Source of the DNA: Phycisphaerales bacterium
GTDB taxonomy: Bacteria > Planctomycetota > Phycisphaerae > Phycisphaerales > UBA1924
NCBI GenBank assembly: GCA_029260265.1
Contig: JAJDDO010000024.1
Coordinates: forward strand, 124,001 to 188,000
Reading direction: 5' to 3'
Length of the DNA stretch: 64,000 bases
Shown here: piece by piece, positions 26,720 to 34,411 of the stretch
Layout: each line of letters opens with the position of its first letter
Numbering within the stretch: the first letter of the stretch is position 1
Translations under genes and position numbers: made by a program
The notes under the pieces: generated by a model
Told to the model about the DNA's origin: nothing
The model's database searches: none
What the model saw: the letters and a program-made list of their open reading frames with translations, nothing else

Positions 26720-27529
26720 ATGCTCAATCATCTCATCGAGTTCCTCGCCCGTTCGCACCTCGTCGTGCTGCACTTCCCCATCGCGCTCGTGCTCTCCGCC
26801 GCGCTCGTCGAATCCGCCCGCATGCCATTCATCCGCCTCTCGCGAAGATCAATCCGCGACCACTACCGCCCGTGCAACGCCGCGTCCATCATGCTCCTGC
26901 TCGGCTCCGCCACCGCCGTCCTCACCACCATCACCGGTCTTATCTTCGGCTTCGATGGCTCCACCCGTGTCGACCTCCACCGCATCCTCGGCATCCTCTC
27001 AACCATCCTCGTCCTCGCAACCGCTGCATCCCTGCTTGTTGCGATCAACCGATCAACTCCAAAGTCATCGCTCATTTATCTCTGCATGCTCATATCTTCC
27101 GCCGCTGCCGTCTCCGCAACCGCCCACTTCGGCGGCGAGCTCACCCACGGCGAAGGATTCCTCACCGATCCCCTCCGAAACATCATCCATACACCAGAGC
27201 CCATCAATCTGCAACAACTCAATGTCTCCACAGAATCATTTGAGACATTCAATACAACCATCCTCCCGATCTTCCAAAACGCCTGCATCAAATGCCACGG
27301 CCCCAAAAAACAAAAAGGCGACATCCGCCTCGATTCCCTCGCCTTCGTCCTAGATGACGACGCCTTCATCATCGACCGCGACGACCCCCTCGCCTCCGAA
27401 CTGCTCTACCGCATCGAGCTCCCGCACGACGACGAAGACGCCATGCCCCCACCCGACAAAGCCGACCCCCTCACACCCAAAGAGGTTCACACCATCCAAT
27501 CATGGCTCCAATCATTAGCCGCACAGTAA
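26720..27529 (+). CDS. Membrane protein with C-terminal planctomycete-type cytochrome c domain
   Basis: 269 residues. Four hydrophobic spans in the first 150 residues (DUF2231-like, beginning RSHLVVLHFPIALVLSAALVE) are followed by a periplasmic domain with the haem site CIKCHGPKKQKGDIRLDS near residues 194-211 and the late DDEDAMPPPDKADPL with the distal methionine. This C-terminal part is the PSCyt1 type typical of planctomycetes. It lies 35 bases after the cytochrome b562-like gene, probably in the same operon, suggesting electron transfer between the two. Confidence 0.85.
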   Translation: MLNHLIEFLARSHLVVLHFPIALVLSAALVESARMPFIRLSRRSIRDHYRPCNAASIMLLLGSATAVLTTITGLIFGFDGSTRVDLHRILGILSTILVLATAASLLVAINRSTPKSSLIYLCMLISSAAAVSATAHFGGELTHGEGFLTDPLRNIIHTPEPINLQQLNVSTESFETFNTTILPIFQNACIKCHGPKKQKGDIRLDSLAFVLDDDAFIIDRDDPLASELLYRIELPHDDEDAMPPPDKADPLTPKEVHTIQSWLQSLAAQ

Positions 27530-27712
27530 CACCCGTTACAACTGCGAATGCCACGGCTCGCCTTTCTCCACTTAGCCGTTACCGCCAGATCGCCGGACCA
27601 CGCACGACTCACTGTTCCGCCAGAACCACTTCTTCATTTCCGCCCTACCGCATCCAGGGCTTCTTCCTTCACTCCGCTCGCCAACCATTCCGTTTACCTC
27701 CCCAATCCCCGC

Positions 27713-27718
27713 TACAAT
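27713..27718 (+). promoter_or_regulatory. -10 box before the TPP riboswitch
   Basis: TACAAT lies seven bases before about 27726, where the riboswitch begins, so transcription would start right at the aptamer. A -35 element is not clear (TTCCGT lies 19 bases upstream). Confidence 0.5.
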
Positions 27719-27725
27719 ACCCCCA

Positions 27726-27804
27726 ACTGCTCGGGGCGCACCCTTCCGGATGCTGAGAAGAACCCGTAGAACCTGATCCGGCTCGCACCGGCGGAGGGAA
27801 TGCA
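27726..27804 (+). promoter_or_regulatory. Thiamine pyrophosphate (TPP) riboswitch, THI element
   Basis: The conserved TPP aptamer elements appear in order: CTCGGGG at the 5' side, CTGAGA (27753-27758), ACCC, ACCTGATC (27771-27778), then ACCGGCGGAGGGAA. CTGAGA and ACCTGATC are the pyrimidine and pyrophosphate sensor strands. The 3' GGAGGG (27793-27798) is also a perfectly spaced ribosome-binding site for the TTG start at 27805, so TPP binding would hide it and block translation. The thiC gene follows, confirming thiamine control. Confidence 0.93.
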
Positions 27805-28320
27805 TTGTCTGCCGACATTCTCCTATTACTCAACCACAACGAGTGGGCGAACAACCGCCTGATCAAACTCACCGAGTCCCTGCCCGCTGATGAACCCTTC
27901 CATCGCGCGTTCCCCATGGGCGAAGGCAGCTTCCACGCCACACTCATTCACATCGCCGGCGCGATGGCCCATTGGTCAGACCGCCTCGATGACCGCATCC
28001 CCGGCGAACCGATCGAGGATCAACAGTTCACAATCAACCAGCTGCAACCACTCTTCGATACCTCACACAAGTTATTCAAAACGATCGTGCACGAGATCAT
28101 CGCGACCGATCGCCTCGACGAAATGATGGTCCACCCGGAAGCGCCAAAGCCATTCACGCGCCGCGTTGCGATCCACCATGTACTCACCCATAGCGGGCAC
28201 CACCGGGCCCAAGCCCTCAACATGCTCCGTCACATACTCAACACCACCGACCTCCCCGATACCGATGTCATCGAGCATGCCATCGGGAACGCAATCTTCA
28301 GCCATAATCAAGAAGGATAA
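27805..28320 (+). CDS. DinB-fold protein under TPP riboswitch control
   Basis: 171 residues of the DinB/YfiT superfamily. Metal-ligand histidines are present: GEGSFHATLIHIAG near residue 50 and AIHHVLTHSGHHRAQ near 125-139. It starts with TTG, six bases after GGAGGG of the TPP riboswitch, and is followed by thiC after seven bases, so it is in the thiamine regulon. No DinB protein has an established step in thiamine synthesis that I know of; a metal-dependent hydrolase or salvage role for a thiamine precursor is a guess. It is the most divergent of the three DinB genes in the window. Confidence 0.82.
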   Translation: MSADILLLLNHNEWANNRLIKLTESLPADEPFHRAFPMGEGSFHATLIHIAGAMAHWSDRLDDRIPGEPIEDQQFTINQLQPLFDTSHKLFKTIVHEIIATDRLDEMMVHPEAPKPFTRRVAIHHVLTHSGHHRAQALNMLRHILNTTDLPDTDVIEHAIGNAIFSHNQEG

Positions 28321-28327
28321 CCAAGCC

Positions 28328-30322
28328 ATGACAACCTACCCAAAGTCAACCCCCGACCACCTCGCAAGCAACTCACCCGCAGCCAAAGCCGCCTCGCTCA
28401 CCACCCAATACAAACACGCCGACGACATGCGCGCAAGCTTCCGCACCGTCCAGTCCGGCCCCGCCATCGAAGGCTCCTCCTTCCCCCTCCCCGTCCACGG
28501 CGCCTACAACCCAGGCACAGACAACACCGCACCAACGCCCGGCTCCTTCGCACACAAAGCAGACATCGGCGGCCCATACACCTTCTCCTCACCCGACACC
28601 CCAGGCATGCCCGCCCCGAGTACCAAAACCGCATGGGACTTCCTCCCCGAAAACTGGTCAACTCAAATCCTCACCAACGCCTGCGACGCCAACGAAGATA
28701 CACCCTCCAATGTCTACACCTTCACCGAAGCACTGGGCGCAACCCGTCGAGTAGTCACCACAGAAGGCTTCACCCCAATCACCCAGCTCGAATCCGCCCG
28801 CCTCGGCATCATCACCCCAGAGATGCACCGCGTCGCCGAACGCGAACCACACCTCTCCGCGCAACAAATCCGCGACGAGATCGCTGCCGGTCGACTCATC
28901 ATCCCCGCCAACATCCACCACCTCAACAAAAACCTAGACCCCATGGCCATCGGCCGCGCATCAAAGACCAAAGTCAACGCCAACATGGGCGCATCACCAA
29001 TCTCCTCAGGCACCGACCAAGAAGTCGAAAAACTCCAATGGGCAGAACAGTGGGGCGCAGACACCGTCATGGACCTCTCCACCGGTGGCGACCTCGACGC
29101 CTGCCGAAACGCCATCATCGAAAACTCCACCGTCCCCATCTACTCCATGATCATCGGTAAAAAAATCGAAGACCTCGACCATGACCTCATCATGGACACC
29201 CTCGACAAACAAGCACGCCAAGGCGTCGACTACTTCACCATCCACGCCGGCATCAAAAAAGAACACCTCAAGTTCGTCAAAAATCGCGTCATCGGCATCG
29301 TCTCCCGAGGCGGCTCACTCCTCGCCAAATGGATGCTCGTCCACAACCAAGAAAACATCATGTACACCATGTGGGACGAAATCTGCCAGCTCATGCGACA
29401 GCACGATGTCGCCTTCTCCATCGGCGACGGACTCCGCCCAGGCGGGCTCGCAGACGCAACAGACTTCGCACAACTCGCAGAACTCCAAGTCATCGCAGAA
29501 CTCACCGAACGCGCATGGACCCACGGCCTCCAAGTCATGGTCGAAGGACCAGGCCATGTCCCCTTCGACCAAATCGAATACAACGCCAAACTCCAACGCA
29601 CACTCTGCCACGGCGCACCCTTCTATGTCCTCGGCCCCCTCGTCACCGATGTCTTCCCCGGATACGACCACATCACAAGCTGCATCGGCGCAACCTCCAT
29701 CGCCTACCACGGCGCATCCATGCTCTGCTATGTCACCCCCAAAGAACACCTCGGCCTGCCCAAAAAAGGTGATGTCAAAGAAGGATGCATCGCCTACAAA
29801 ATCGCTGCACACGCCGCAGATGTCGCCCTCGGCATCCCAGGCACCCGTGACTGGGACGACGACCTCACCAAAGCACGCGCCGCCCTCAACTGGAACAAAC
29901 ACTTCGAACTCGCCTTCGACGAAGACACCGCACGCGCATACCACGACGAAGACCTCGATGTCGACACCGATTTCTGCGCCATGTGCGGCCACGACTGGTG
30001 CTCCGTCCGAATCTCCAAAGAAATCAAAGAGTTCCAATCAGGCAACGCCGAAGGCTTCGAACGCGGCGCCGCAGTAAAATCCGCCGCCCTCACCGACGAG
30101 CAAAAACAAATCCTCGAAACCCGAGGCTACCTCAGCCCCGAAGAAATCCACAAACTCGCCTCCAAGACAAAGCAAGCCGTCGGCGCCCAAGAAGGCGAGA
30201 AAGCCTCCTGTCACTCAGACTATGTCGACCCCGACGCCGCCAAAAAGGCCCAATCCCAAATCCTCGTCCAACTCAACACCGCCCCCGCCCACGGCATCGC
30301 CACCGACGATCGGTTAATTTAG
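28328..30322 (+). CDS. thiC: Phosphomethylpyrimidine synthase ThiC
   Basis: Radical SAM enzyme that rearranges aminoimidazole ribotide to the hydroxymethylpyrimidine phosphate of thiamine. The 664-residue protein has the ThiC N-terminal domain (about 1-130), the barrel with NANMGASPIS, DLSTGGDLDACRNAII and MVEGPGHVPFDQIEYN, and the C-terminal iron-sulfur motif CAMCGHDWC (Cys550, 553, 558; CxxCxxxxC). It lies seven bases after the riboswitch-controlled DinB gene with GAAGGA as ribosome-binding site, so translation may be coupled. Confidence 0.97.
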   Translation: MTTYPKSTPDHLASNSPAAKAASLTTQYKHADDMRASFRTVQSGPAIEGSSFPLPVHGAYNPGTDNTAPTPGSFAHKADIGGPYTFSSPDTPGMPAPSTKTAWDFLPENWSTQILTNACDANEDTPSNVYTFTEALGATRRVVTTEGFTPITQLESARLGIITPEMHRVAEREPHLSAQQIRDEIAAGRLIIPANIHHLNKNLDPMAIGRASKTKVNANMGASPISSGTDQEVEKLQWAEQWGADTVMDLSTGGDLDACRNAIIENSTVPIYSMIIGKKIEDLDHDLIMDTLDKQARQGVDYFTIHAGIKKEHLKFVKNRVIGIVSRGGSLLAKWMLVHNQENIMYTMWDEICQLMRQHDVAFSIGDGLRPGGLADATDFAQLAELQVIAELTERAWTHGLQVMVEGPGHVPFDQIEYNAKLQRTLCHGAPFYVLGPLVTDVFPGYDHITSCIGATSIAYHGASMLCYVTPKEHLGLPKKGDVKEGCIAYKIAAHAADVALGIPGTRDWDDDLTKARAALNWNKHFELAFDEDTARAYHDEDLDVDTDFCAMCGHDWCSVRISKEIKEFQSGNAEGFERGAAVKSAALTDEQKQILETRGYLSPEEIHKLASKTKQAVGAQEGEKASCHSDYVDPDAAKKAQSQILVQLNTAPAHGIATDDRLI

Positions 30323-30391
30323 CATCAAATTTTGCACAAATGTTTCGATTCCTCTGTGGAGTGAGCGTGTGGAATGCGCCTCATTTCAAGA

Positions 30392-30410
30392 TGCCATCCG
30401 TGGGATGGCA
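30392..30410 (+). promoter_or_regulatory. Hairpin downstream of thiC
   Basis: TGCCATCC and GGATGGCA form a perfect eight-base stem around a three-base GTG loop. It lacks a T tract. It may protect or weakly terminate the thiC transcript. Confidence 0.4.
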
Positions 30411-30480
30411 ATGCGGCTCGCCGCCACAATGCAGACGCGATTTTGCTGTGTAGGTGGTGTTACAAATAGAAGGAGTTAGT

Positions 30481-31488
30481 ATGAGCATGCAACCGTCACT
30501 AGTAGGGCTGAGCGGATTCATTTGCAAAGCATCAATTCTTGGCGTTCTTGCTGTCGGGAATCTTGCTTGGGGGCAGTCTTCAGATGCCATTCACGATTCA
30601 GGCACCCAGAGCGATCACTCTGTGGCTCGTCTTGAGTTGAAACCATTCACGGGACCCATTCATCAGTACACCAAGAGTATGTTCGGCAAGCAGAACTCGC
30701 ATCGAGGTATACATACCCGATACGAAAACCTTAACACAGGCATTGTTCCCATTGGATCTCGACATGGTGAAACACTCATACTTGATGATTTGTTTTTGAT
30801 TCCTGGTGATGGCTTGGTTGACACTGTCCGGTTTACATTGGTGAACTTTGGTTTTACTGCACTCCAATCAGTAGACGCCACAATAGTCTTTGCTGGAGAC
30901 CTGAATCTGAAAGAGACACCGTTGACGGATGGCCCCGCATGGCCGGGGGAGTCTTTCGTTGTAAGTGTGGATTTCAGCGATAATATAGATTTTCCGGGAG
31001 GCCTGCAACCGGGCGAAGCTGTGATTTTGACTTATACAGATCTTGCAAACTTCTTTGGGATCGTGCTTCCAGAAGCGCCAGACAATTTTATATGGGCGGG
31101 GGTATCTTGGTCGAACAACATCGGAGGCGAGTTGGAGTACCTCGGTCAAATAGCGGTTGAGGAGTCTGGAGTTAATCATGTTGGAACATCAAATGATGAG
31201 TATTACATAGCAAACGATCCAGTCTTGGCGGATGGGTTTTATATTTTTTCGAACGGAGCGTATGCGAATTTCGGATGGCTGATTGCGACCATCCCGGCGA
31301 ATAAGGCTTGCCCTGCTGATCTTGCAGAACCATTTGGTGGCATACTCAATCTTCAGGATGTCTTCGCATATCTCGACCTATACAACGCTCAGAATCCAGA
31401 GGCCGACCTTGCTGAGCCTTTAGGAGTCTTTAATCTGCAAGATGTCTTCGGTTATCTGGATCTGTTTAACGCGGGGTGTGGTATGTAG
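30481..31488 (+). CDS. Secreted protein with GC-type dockerin, AT-rich
   Basis: 335 residues with a signal peptide (about residues 1-31, ending NLAWGQ). The middle is beta-rich with TLVNFGFTALQSVDATIVF, like a CARDB-type domain. The last 60 residues are two dockerin-like loops (NLQDVFAYLDLYNAQ, then NLQDVFGYLDLFNAGCGM) preceded by a cysteine at ACPAD. Both loops read DLAEP instead of the usual DxNxD, so calcium binding may be altered. AAGGAG precedes the ATG. Codon use is AT-rich compared with thiC, hinting at separate origin. Confidence 0.8.
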   Translation: MSMQPSLVGLSGFICKASILGVLAVGNLAWGQSSDAIHDSGTQSDHSVARLELKPFTGPIHQYTKSMFGKQNSHRGIHTRYENLNTGIVPIGSRHGETLILDDLFLIPGDGLVDTVRFTLVNFGFTALQSVDATIVFAGDLNLKETPLTDGPAWPGESFVVSVDFSDNIDFPGGLQPGEAVILTYTDLANFFGIVLPEAPDNFIWAGVSWSNNIGGELEYLGQIAVEESGVNHVGTSNDEYYIANDPVLADGFYIFSNGAYANFGWLIATIPANKACPADLAEPFGGILNLQDVFAYLDLYNAQNPEADLAEPLGVFNLQDVFGYLDLFNAGCGM

Positions 31489-31517
31489 GGTATCGCAAGG
31501 AGTCTCTGTGTTTTTTA

Positions 31518-31554
31518 CAGAACCCGCCATGCCATAAGAGTAAGGCGGGTTCTG
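31518..31554. terminator. Eleven-base-pair hairpin after the dockerin gene
   Basis: CAGAACCCGCC (31518-31528) pairs exactly with GGCGGGTTCTG (31544-31554) around a 15-base loop, 30 bases past the stop codon. A T-rich run precedes rather than follows it, so terminator activity is possible but not certain. Confidence 0.5.
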
Positions 31555-31644
31555 CATCTGTCACAAACCTTCATCTCTCATTCTTTGCCCTCTGCGGGAT
31601 CTCCGCCTCCCCTGTGGCAAAAATGTTCTCCGAGCATCCCTCCC

Positions 31645-31688
31645 CGTGCGCAAAAAACCTGCGCTCACCAACTCCCCCCTTGTGCCGC
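31645..31688 (+). repeat. 44-base element, copy A (degenerate, no gene downstream)
   Basis: Runs from CGTGCGCAAAA to CTTGTGCCGC and matches 32870-32913 at 38 of 44 positions by hand alignment. Similarity seems to continue weakly through CCATGC into the -10 region of copy B, so it looks like a copied promoter segment whose gene is missing. Confidence 0.5.
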
Positions 31689-31758
31689 CGGGTGCCATGC
31701 TTATGCCCTTACAAAGTCAGGGTTTAAGCATGTTCTTCAACAACCACCTGCCCGGTGC

Positions 31759-31786
31759 CCTGCTTTGACCCAAAGGCCAAAGCAGG
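31759..31786 (+). terminator. Nine-base-pair hairpin followed by TTCTTC
   Basis: CCTGCTTTG pairs with CAAAGCAGG around a ten-base loop, then TTCTTC follows. It lies beside another inverted repeat, CATGCTTA / TAAGCATG (31696-31732), which also runs into TTCTTC. Confidence 0.4.
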
Positions 31787-31868
31787 TTCTTCAGCCGGCA
31801 CGACTCTCCCAGATCCGGCTTCACTCTACGGGCTAGAGATGGCGCCTAGTCAGGCAAAGCCGAGATAA

Positions 31869-32615
31869 TTACGGGCAATCAACCGCAAAGAGATCAAGGT
31901 ATGCAAAGACATCTTGCAGGTTGTACACCCCGTCATCGGTCAGGTCAGCACGATCATCTTCATCATTGAAATACCCGAGGAACACAAAGATGTCCGCGAG
32001 GTTGTGGGTCTGATCGTTGTTGAGATCCGCCGGGCAGTTGATGTATTCCACCCCGAAGCCGACATTGTTGACGCCGAAGAAACTGAGCTGCGGATGCGTG
32101 ATGGTGACGCGCGATATCCCACGGGTCTGCGATTCGTACCCCACGAAACTCGATCCGGTGCTCGGATGCGGGTAGGCCTCGATAAGTTCATCGTTGTGGT
32201 CGTACACGCTGACGGTGTAGTCCAGCCCCGGCAACGACCCAATCAGATTGAGCCCGAACGCACGCTGCCATGAATCGAAATTGATCTCGATGCCATCGAA
32301 CGAGCGAAGATACACATCCTCATCGCCCCCAAAGAACCCCGCGTGCATCGCAAGCCGATCAGGAGACAGATAAGTCACTCCCGGCTCAATATCCCAACTG
32401 AACGGCAGATCAAGAATCGTTACCGAGTTCAGCGGATTGGGGACATCAATCGACGATCCGCCATGCAGGCTGATCCCCTCGAAGTCCTCCAGAACAATTT
32501 GGTCATCGAGAATAACCTCAAGCTCAGCGAACGATGCCAACGGCTGGGCAAAGCCATTGGTCACGAAGCAACAAAGAAGACTGAGAAAAATACATGCAGT
32601 TGAGCAGTTGGTCAT
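31869..32615 (-). CDS. Secreted protein with GC-type dockerin
   Basis: 248 residues with a signal peptide (CIFLSLLCCFVTNGFAQ). The central part (VILEDFEG..., DSWQRAFGLNLIGSLPG) resembles planctomycete beta-sandwich domains, with GVEYINCP closing it. The last 55 residues are a dockerin pair: DLNNDQTHNLADIFVFLGYF and DLTDDGVYNLQDVFAYLDLF, ending in cysteine. Both loops keep the calcium-type DxNxD or DxTxD spacing. AAGGA lies seven bases before the ATG at 32615. It is convergent with the preceding dockerin gene but distinct in sequence and in base composition. Confidence 0.82.
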   Translation of the reverse strand: MTNCSTACIFLSLLCCFVTNGFAQPLASFAELEVILDDQIVLEDFEGISLHGGSSIDVPNPLNSVTILDLPFSWDIEPGVTYLSPDRLAMHAGFFGGDEDVYLRSFDGIEINFDSWQRAFGLNLIGSLPGLDYTVSVYDHNDELIEAYPHPSTGSSFVGYESQTRGISRVTITHPQLSFFGVNNVGFGVEYINCPADLNNDQTHNLADIFVFLGYFNDEDDRADLTDDGVYNLQDVFAYLDLFAVDCP

Positions 32616-32869
32616 CGGAAAATCCTTGGTGTGGTTACCTCGAGCCATGAACGGAAGCGACTTACTTATACATCCGATTTTGCAAATTTACTTCATAAAA
32701 AGACTCTGTTGTCCTGAAAATTTCCCCTATCTCTTGCACTTGGCCACAGCGCTCCAGTAGCCATCTCAAATTGGCTTCTATTCACCACACCAGAGACTCC
32801 AGCATGGGCTGAGTAATCCACCCACTCTCATCCCCCTTCACTCCCAAAACACCCCCAACTCCCCACCCC

Positions 32870-32913
32870 CGTGCGCAAAATCCCCGCACTCCCCATCTCC
32901 CCCCTTGTGCCGC
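32870..32913 (+). repeat. 44-base element, copy B (overlaps a promoter)
   Basis: Second copy of the element at 31645-31688. Its 3' end supplies TTGTGC (32905-32910), which stands 16 bases before the GATAAT box of the next gene and so may be that gene's -35 element. Confidence 0.5.
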
Positions 32914-32926
32914 AAATCGGCCATGC

Positions 32927-32932
32927 GATAAT
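32927..32932 (+). promoter_or_regulatory. -10 box of a probable leaderless promoter
   Basis: GATAAT in an extended TGC context ends six bases before the ATG at 32939, with TTGTGC 16 bases upstream as a candidate -35. No ribosome-binding site is present. Confidence 0.6.
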
Positions 32933-32938
32933 TCCCAC

Positions 32939-33673
32939 ATGGAACAATCAACACCAAAATCAGACCAGCCCACAACAATCGCCACCCTCACCAACGCCCT
33001 CCTCGAAGACCTCGCCAACCCATCCATCTCCGCGTTCGACCTCTGCCAGATCCACCGCATAACGCTCGCCCAGCTCGCCGCCACCCTCGAATCCGAAACC
33101 TACCGCCAAGCCGTCGCCGCCATCGAGCGCATCGCCGACGCACGCCAATCCATCGTCGAGCCCGAGGCCCGCGCCCTGGCAACCGCCCGCCTCGCCGACA
33201 TCCTCAAAGACAAACCAACAACCCCCGCACACGCCGAAACCCAGAGAAAAACCGCCATCGCGATTCTCAAAGCCGCATCCAATCCGCAATCGCCGGCGAA
33301 TCCGCAACCAGCACCGCAGATTGCCGGTAAAATGCAAGTCAATCCAGCACCGCAGCCAGTTCAGCCGCAAGGGGGTCCCCATGAACACCAAAGCCATCCT
33401 CATATCCACACTCGCACTGGGCACAGCCGCCCTCGGCGCCGTTATCTACTTCACCAACTCCTCTCCAGAATCGCCGTCCGCTCCACAAAGCTCGCCGCCC
33501 GCCGCCGACACCGGCTCGACACTCATGAGCACCCAGACCGCATCCGGATTTCAACCCACCGAAACAATCACGGTCCCAGACCAAGCCCCCAAGCAAGAGG
33601 GCTATGTCATCAAGCAAGCCTCCGACCAAAGATCCCCGTGGGCCCAGATCATGGATCGCATGTCCGAGTTTGA
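32939..33673 (+). CDS. Helical protein of unknown function; C-terminal part overlaps the next gene
   Basis: The first 120 residues look like a real helical protein: SISAFDLCQIHRITLAQLAA resembles a helix-turn-helix, followed by a charged helix (about 60-85) and a Pro/Gln/Asn tail. I recognise no family. The frame runs on to 33673, overlapping the EF-hand gene by 293 bases in another frame, and there it is rich in Arg and His like a shadow. Either the tail is real overlapping coding, or a frameshift has removed the true stop. The start is supported by a leaderless-type promoter. Confidence 0.45.
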   Translation: MEQSTPKSDQPTTIATLTNALLEDLANPSISAFDLCQIHRITLAQLAATLESETYRQAVAAIERIADARQSIVEPEARALATARLADILKDKPTTPAHAETQRKTAIAILKAASNPQSPANPQPAPQIAGKMQVNPAPQPVQPQGGPHEHQSHPHIHTRTGHSRPRRRYLLHQLLSRIAVRSTKLAARRRHRLDTHEHPDRIRISTHRNNHGPRPSPQARGLCHQASLRPKIPVGPDHGSHVRV

Positions 33674-34331
33674 CGCCGACGGTGACGGCATCCTCAGCGA
33701 ATCCGAACGAATGGCCATGGCCGCCAAACTCAGAGAAGAGTGGATGGAAAAATACGACACCGATGCCGACGGCGAGATCTCGCCCGAAGAAATGGAAGCC
33801 TTCCAGGTCGAACAGTTCATCAACTCCGAATGGGGCCAAAGCATGATGCGCGAATTCGACGCCAACAACGACGGCATCCTCAGCCCCACCGAAGAAGTCG
33901 CCCTCCGCGCACACCTCGATGACCTCGAAAACCAAAGAAACATCGAAGCACTCGCCCAGTACGACACCGACGGCGACGGAACAATCTCAGACACCGAACG
34001 CGAAGTCCAACGCGAGCAACAACGCCAGCAATGGGCAAGCGCCATGCAAACCGCCACCGATTCCTACGACCGCGACGGCGACGGCGTGCTCAACATCGAA
34101 GAATCCCAGGATGCATGGAACGGCTGGATCGCAAAACAGTCCCTCGCAGACTTCCGAAACCGCTACGACAGCAACAACGACGGCTCGATCGGCGCAGATG
34201 ACTACGCCGAGTTCGCAAGAGATTTCAGCCGGGGGAAAATGACCGCAGATGTCAACCGCGACGGCGTGCTCAACGCCCTCGACCACACCGCCTTCGTCGA
34301 CCTCACCGACCGCCACAACAACCAGCCATAA
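33381..34331 (+). CDS. Exported or membrane-anchored EF-hand protein
   Basis: 316 residues. A hydrophobic N-terminal segment (ILISTLALGTAALGAVIYF) acts as signal or anchor, then a Ser/Thr/Pro linker, then five to six EF-hand loops of DxDxDG form: DADGDGILSESE, DTDADGEISPEE, DANNDGILSPTE, DTDGDGTISDTE, DRDGDGVLNIEE and DSNNDGSIGADD, plus a last DVNRDGVLNALD. All calcium-ligand positions look intact, so extracytoplasmic calcium binding is likely. AAGGGGG precedes the ATG. Confidence 0.88.
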   Translation: MNTKAILISTLALGTAALGAVIYFTNSSPESPSAPQSSPPAADTGSTLMSTQTASGFQPTETITVPDQAPKQEGYVIKQASDQRSPWAQIMDRMSEFDADGDGILSESERMAMAAKLREEWMEKYDTDADGEISPEEMEAFQVEQFINSEWGQSMMREFDANNDGILSPTEEVALRAHLDDLENQRNIEALAQYDTDGDGTISDTEREVQREQQRQQWASAMQTATDSYDRDGDGVLNIEESQDAWNGWIAKQSLADFRNRYDSNNDGSIGADDYAEFARDFSRGKMTADVNRDGVLNALDHTAFVDLTDRHNNQP

Positions 34332-34411
34332 CGCCCCAAAAACAGGCTCATTTGCTGCTCCGAAGTTTCTGGTATACTCCAAGCACCCTCACCTTCTACG
34401 GAGACCAGAAT

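Larger units (their letters stand above)
31489..31868. other. Hairpin-rich intergenic region between two convergent dockerin genes
   Basis: 380 bases without a convincing gene. It contains three inverted repeats (31518-31554, 31696-31732, 31759-31786), each right arm running into TTCT or TTCTTC, and one copy of a 44-base element found again at 32870-32913. See the separate entries. Confidence 0.55.
32616..32938. other. Intergenic region with 44-base element and promoter
   Basis: 323 bases between divergent genes. The left half holds the upstream region of the minus-strand dockerin gene and is AT-rich. The right half is very C-rich on the plus strand and contains copy B of the repeat and the promoter of the next gene. 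No further gene is seen. Confidence 0.6.

Noticed and set aside
31585..31836. 83-codon frame in the hairpin-rich gap
   Set aside because: Cysteine/proline/glutamine-rich, no ribosome-binding site, and crosses two hairpins and the repeated element.
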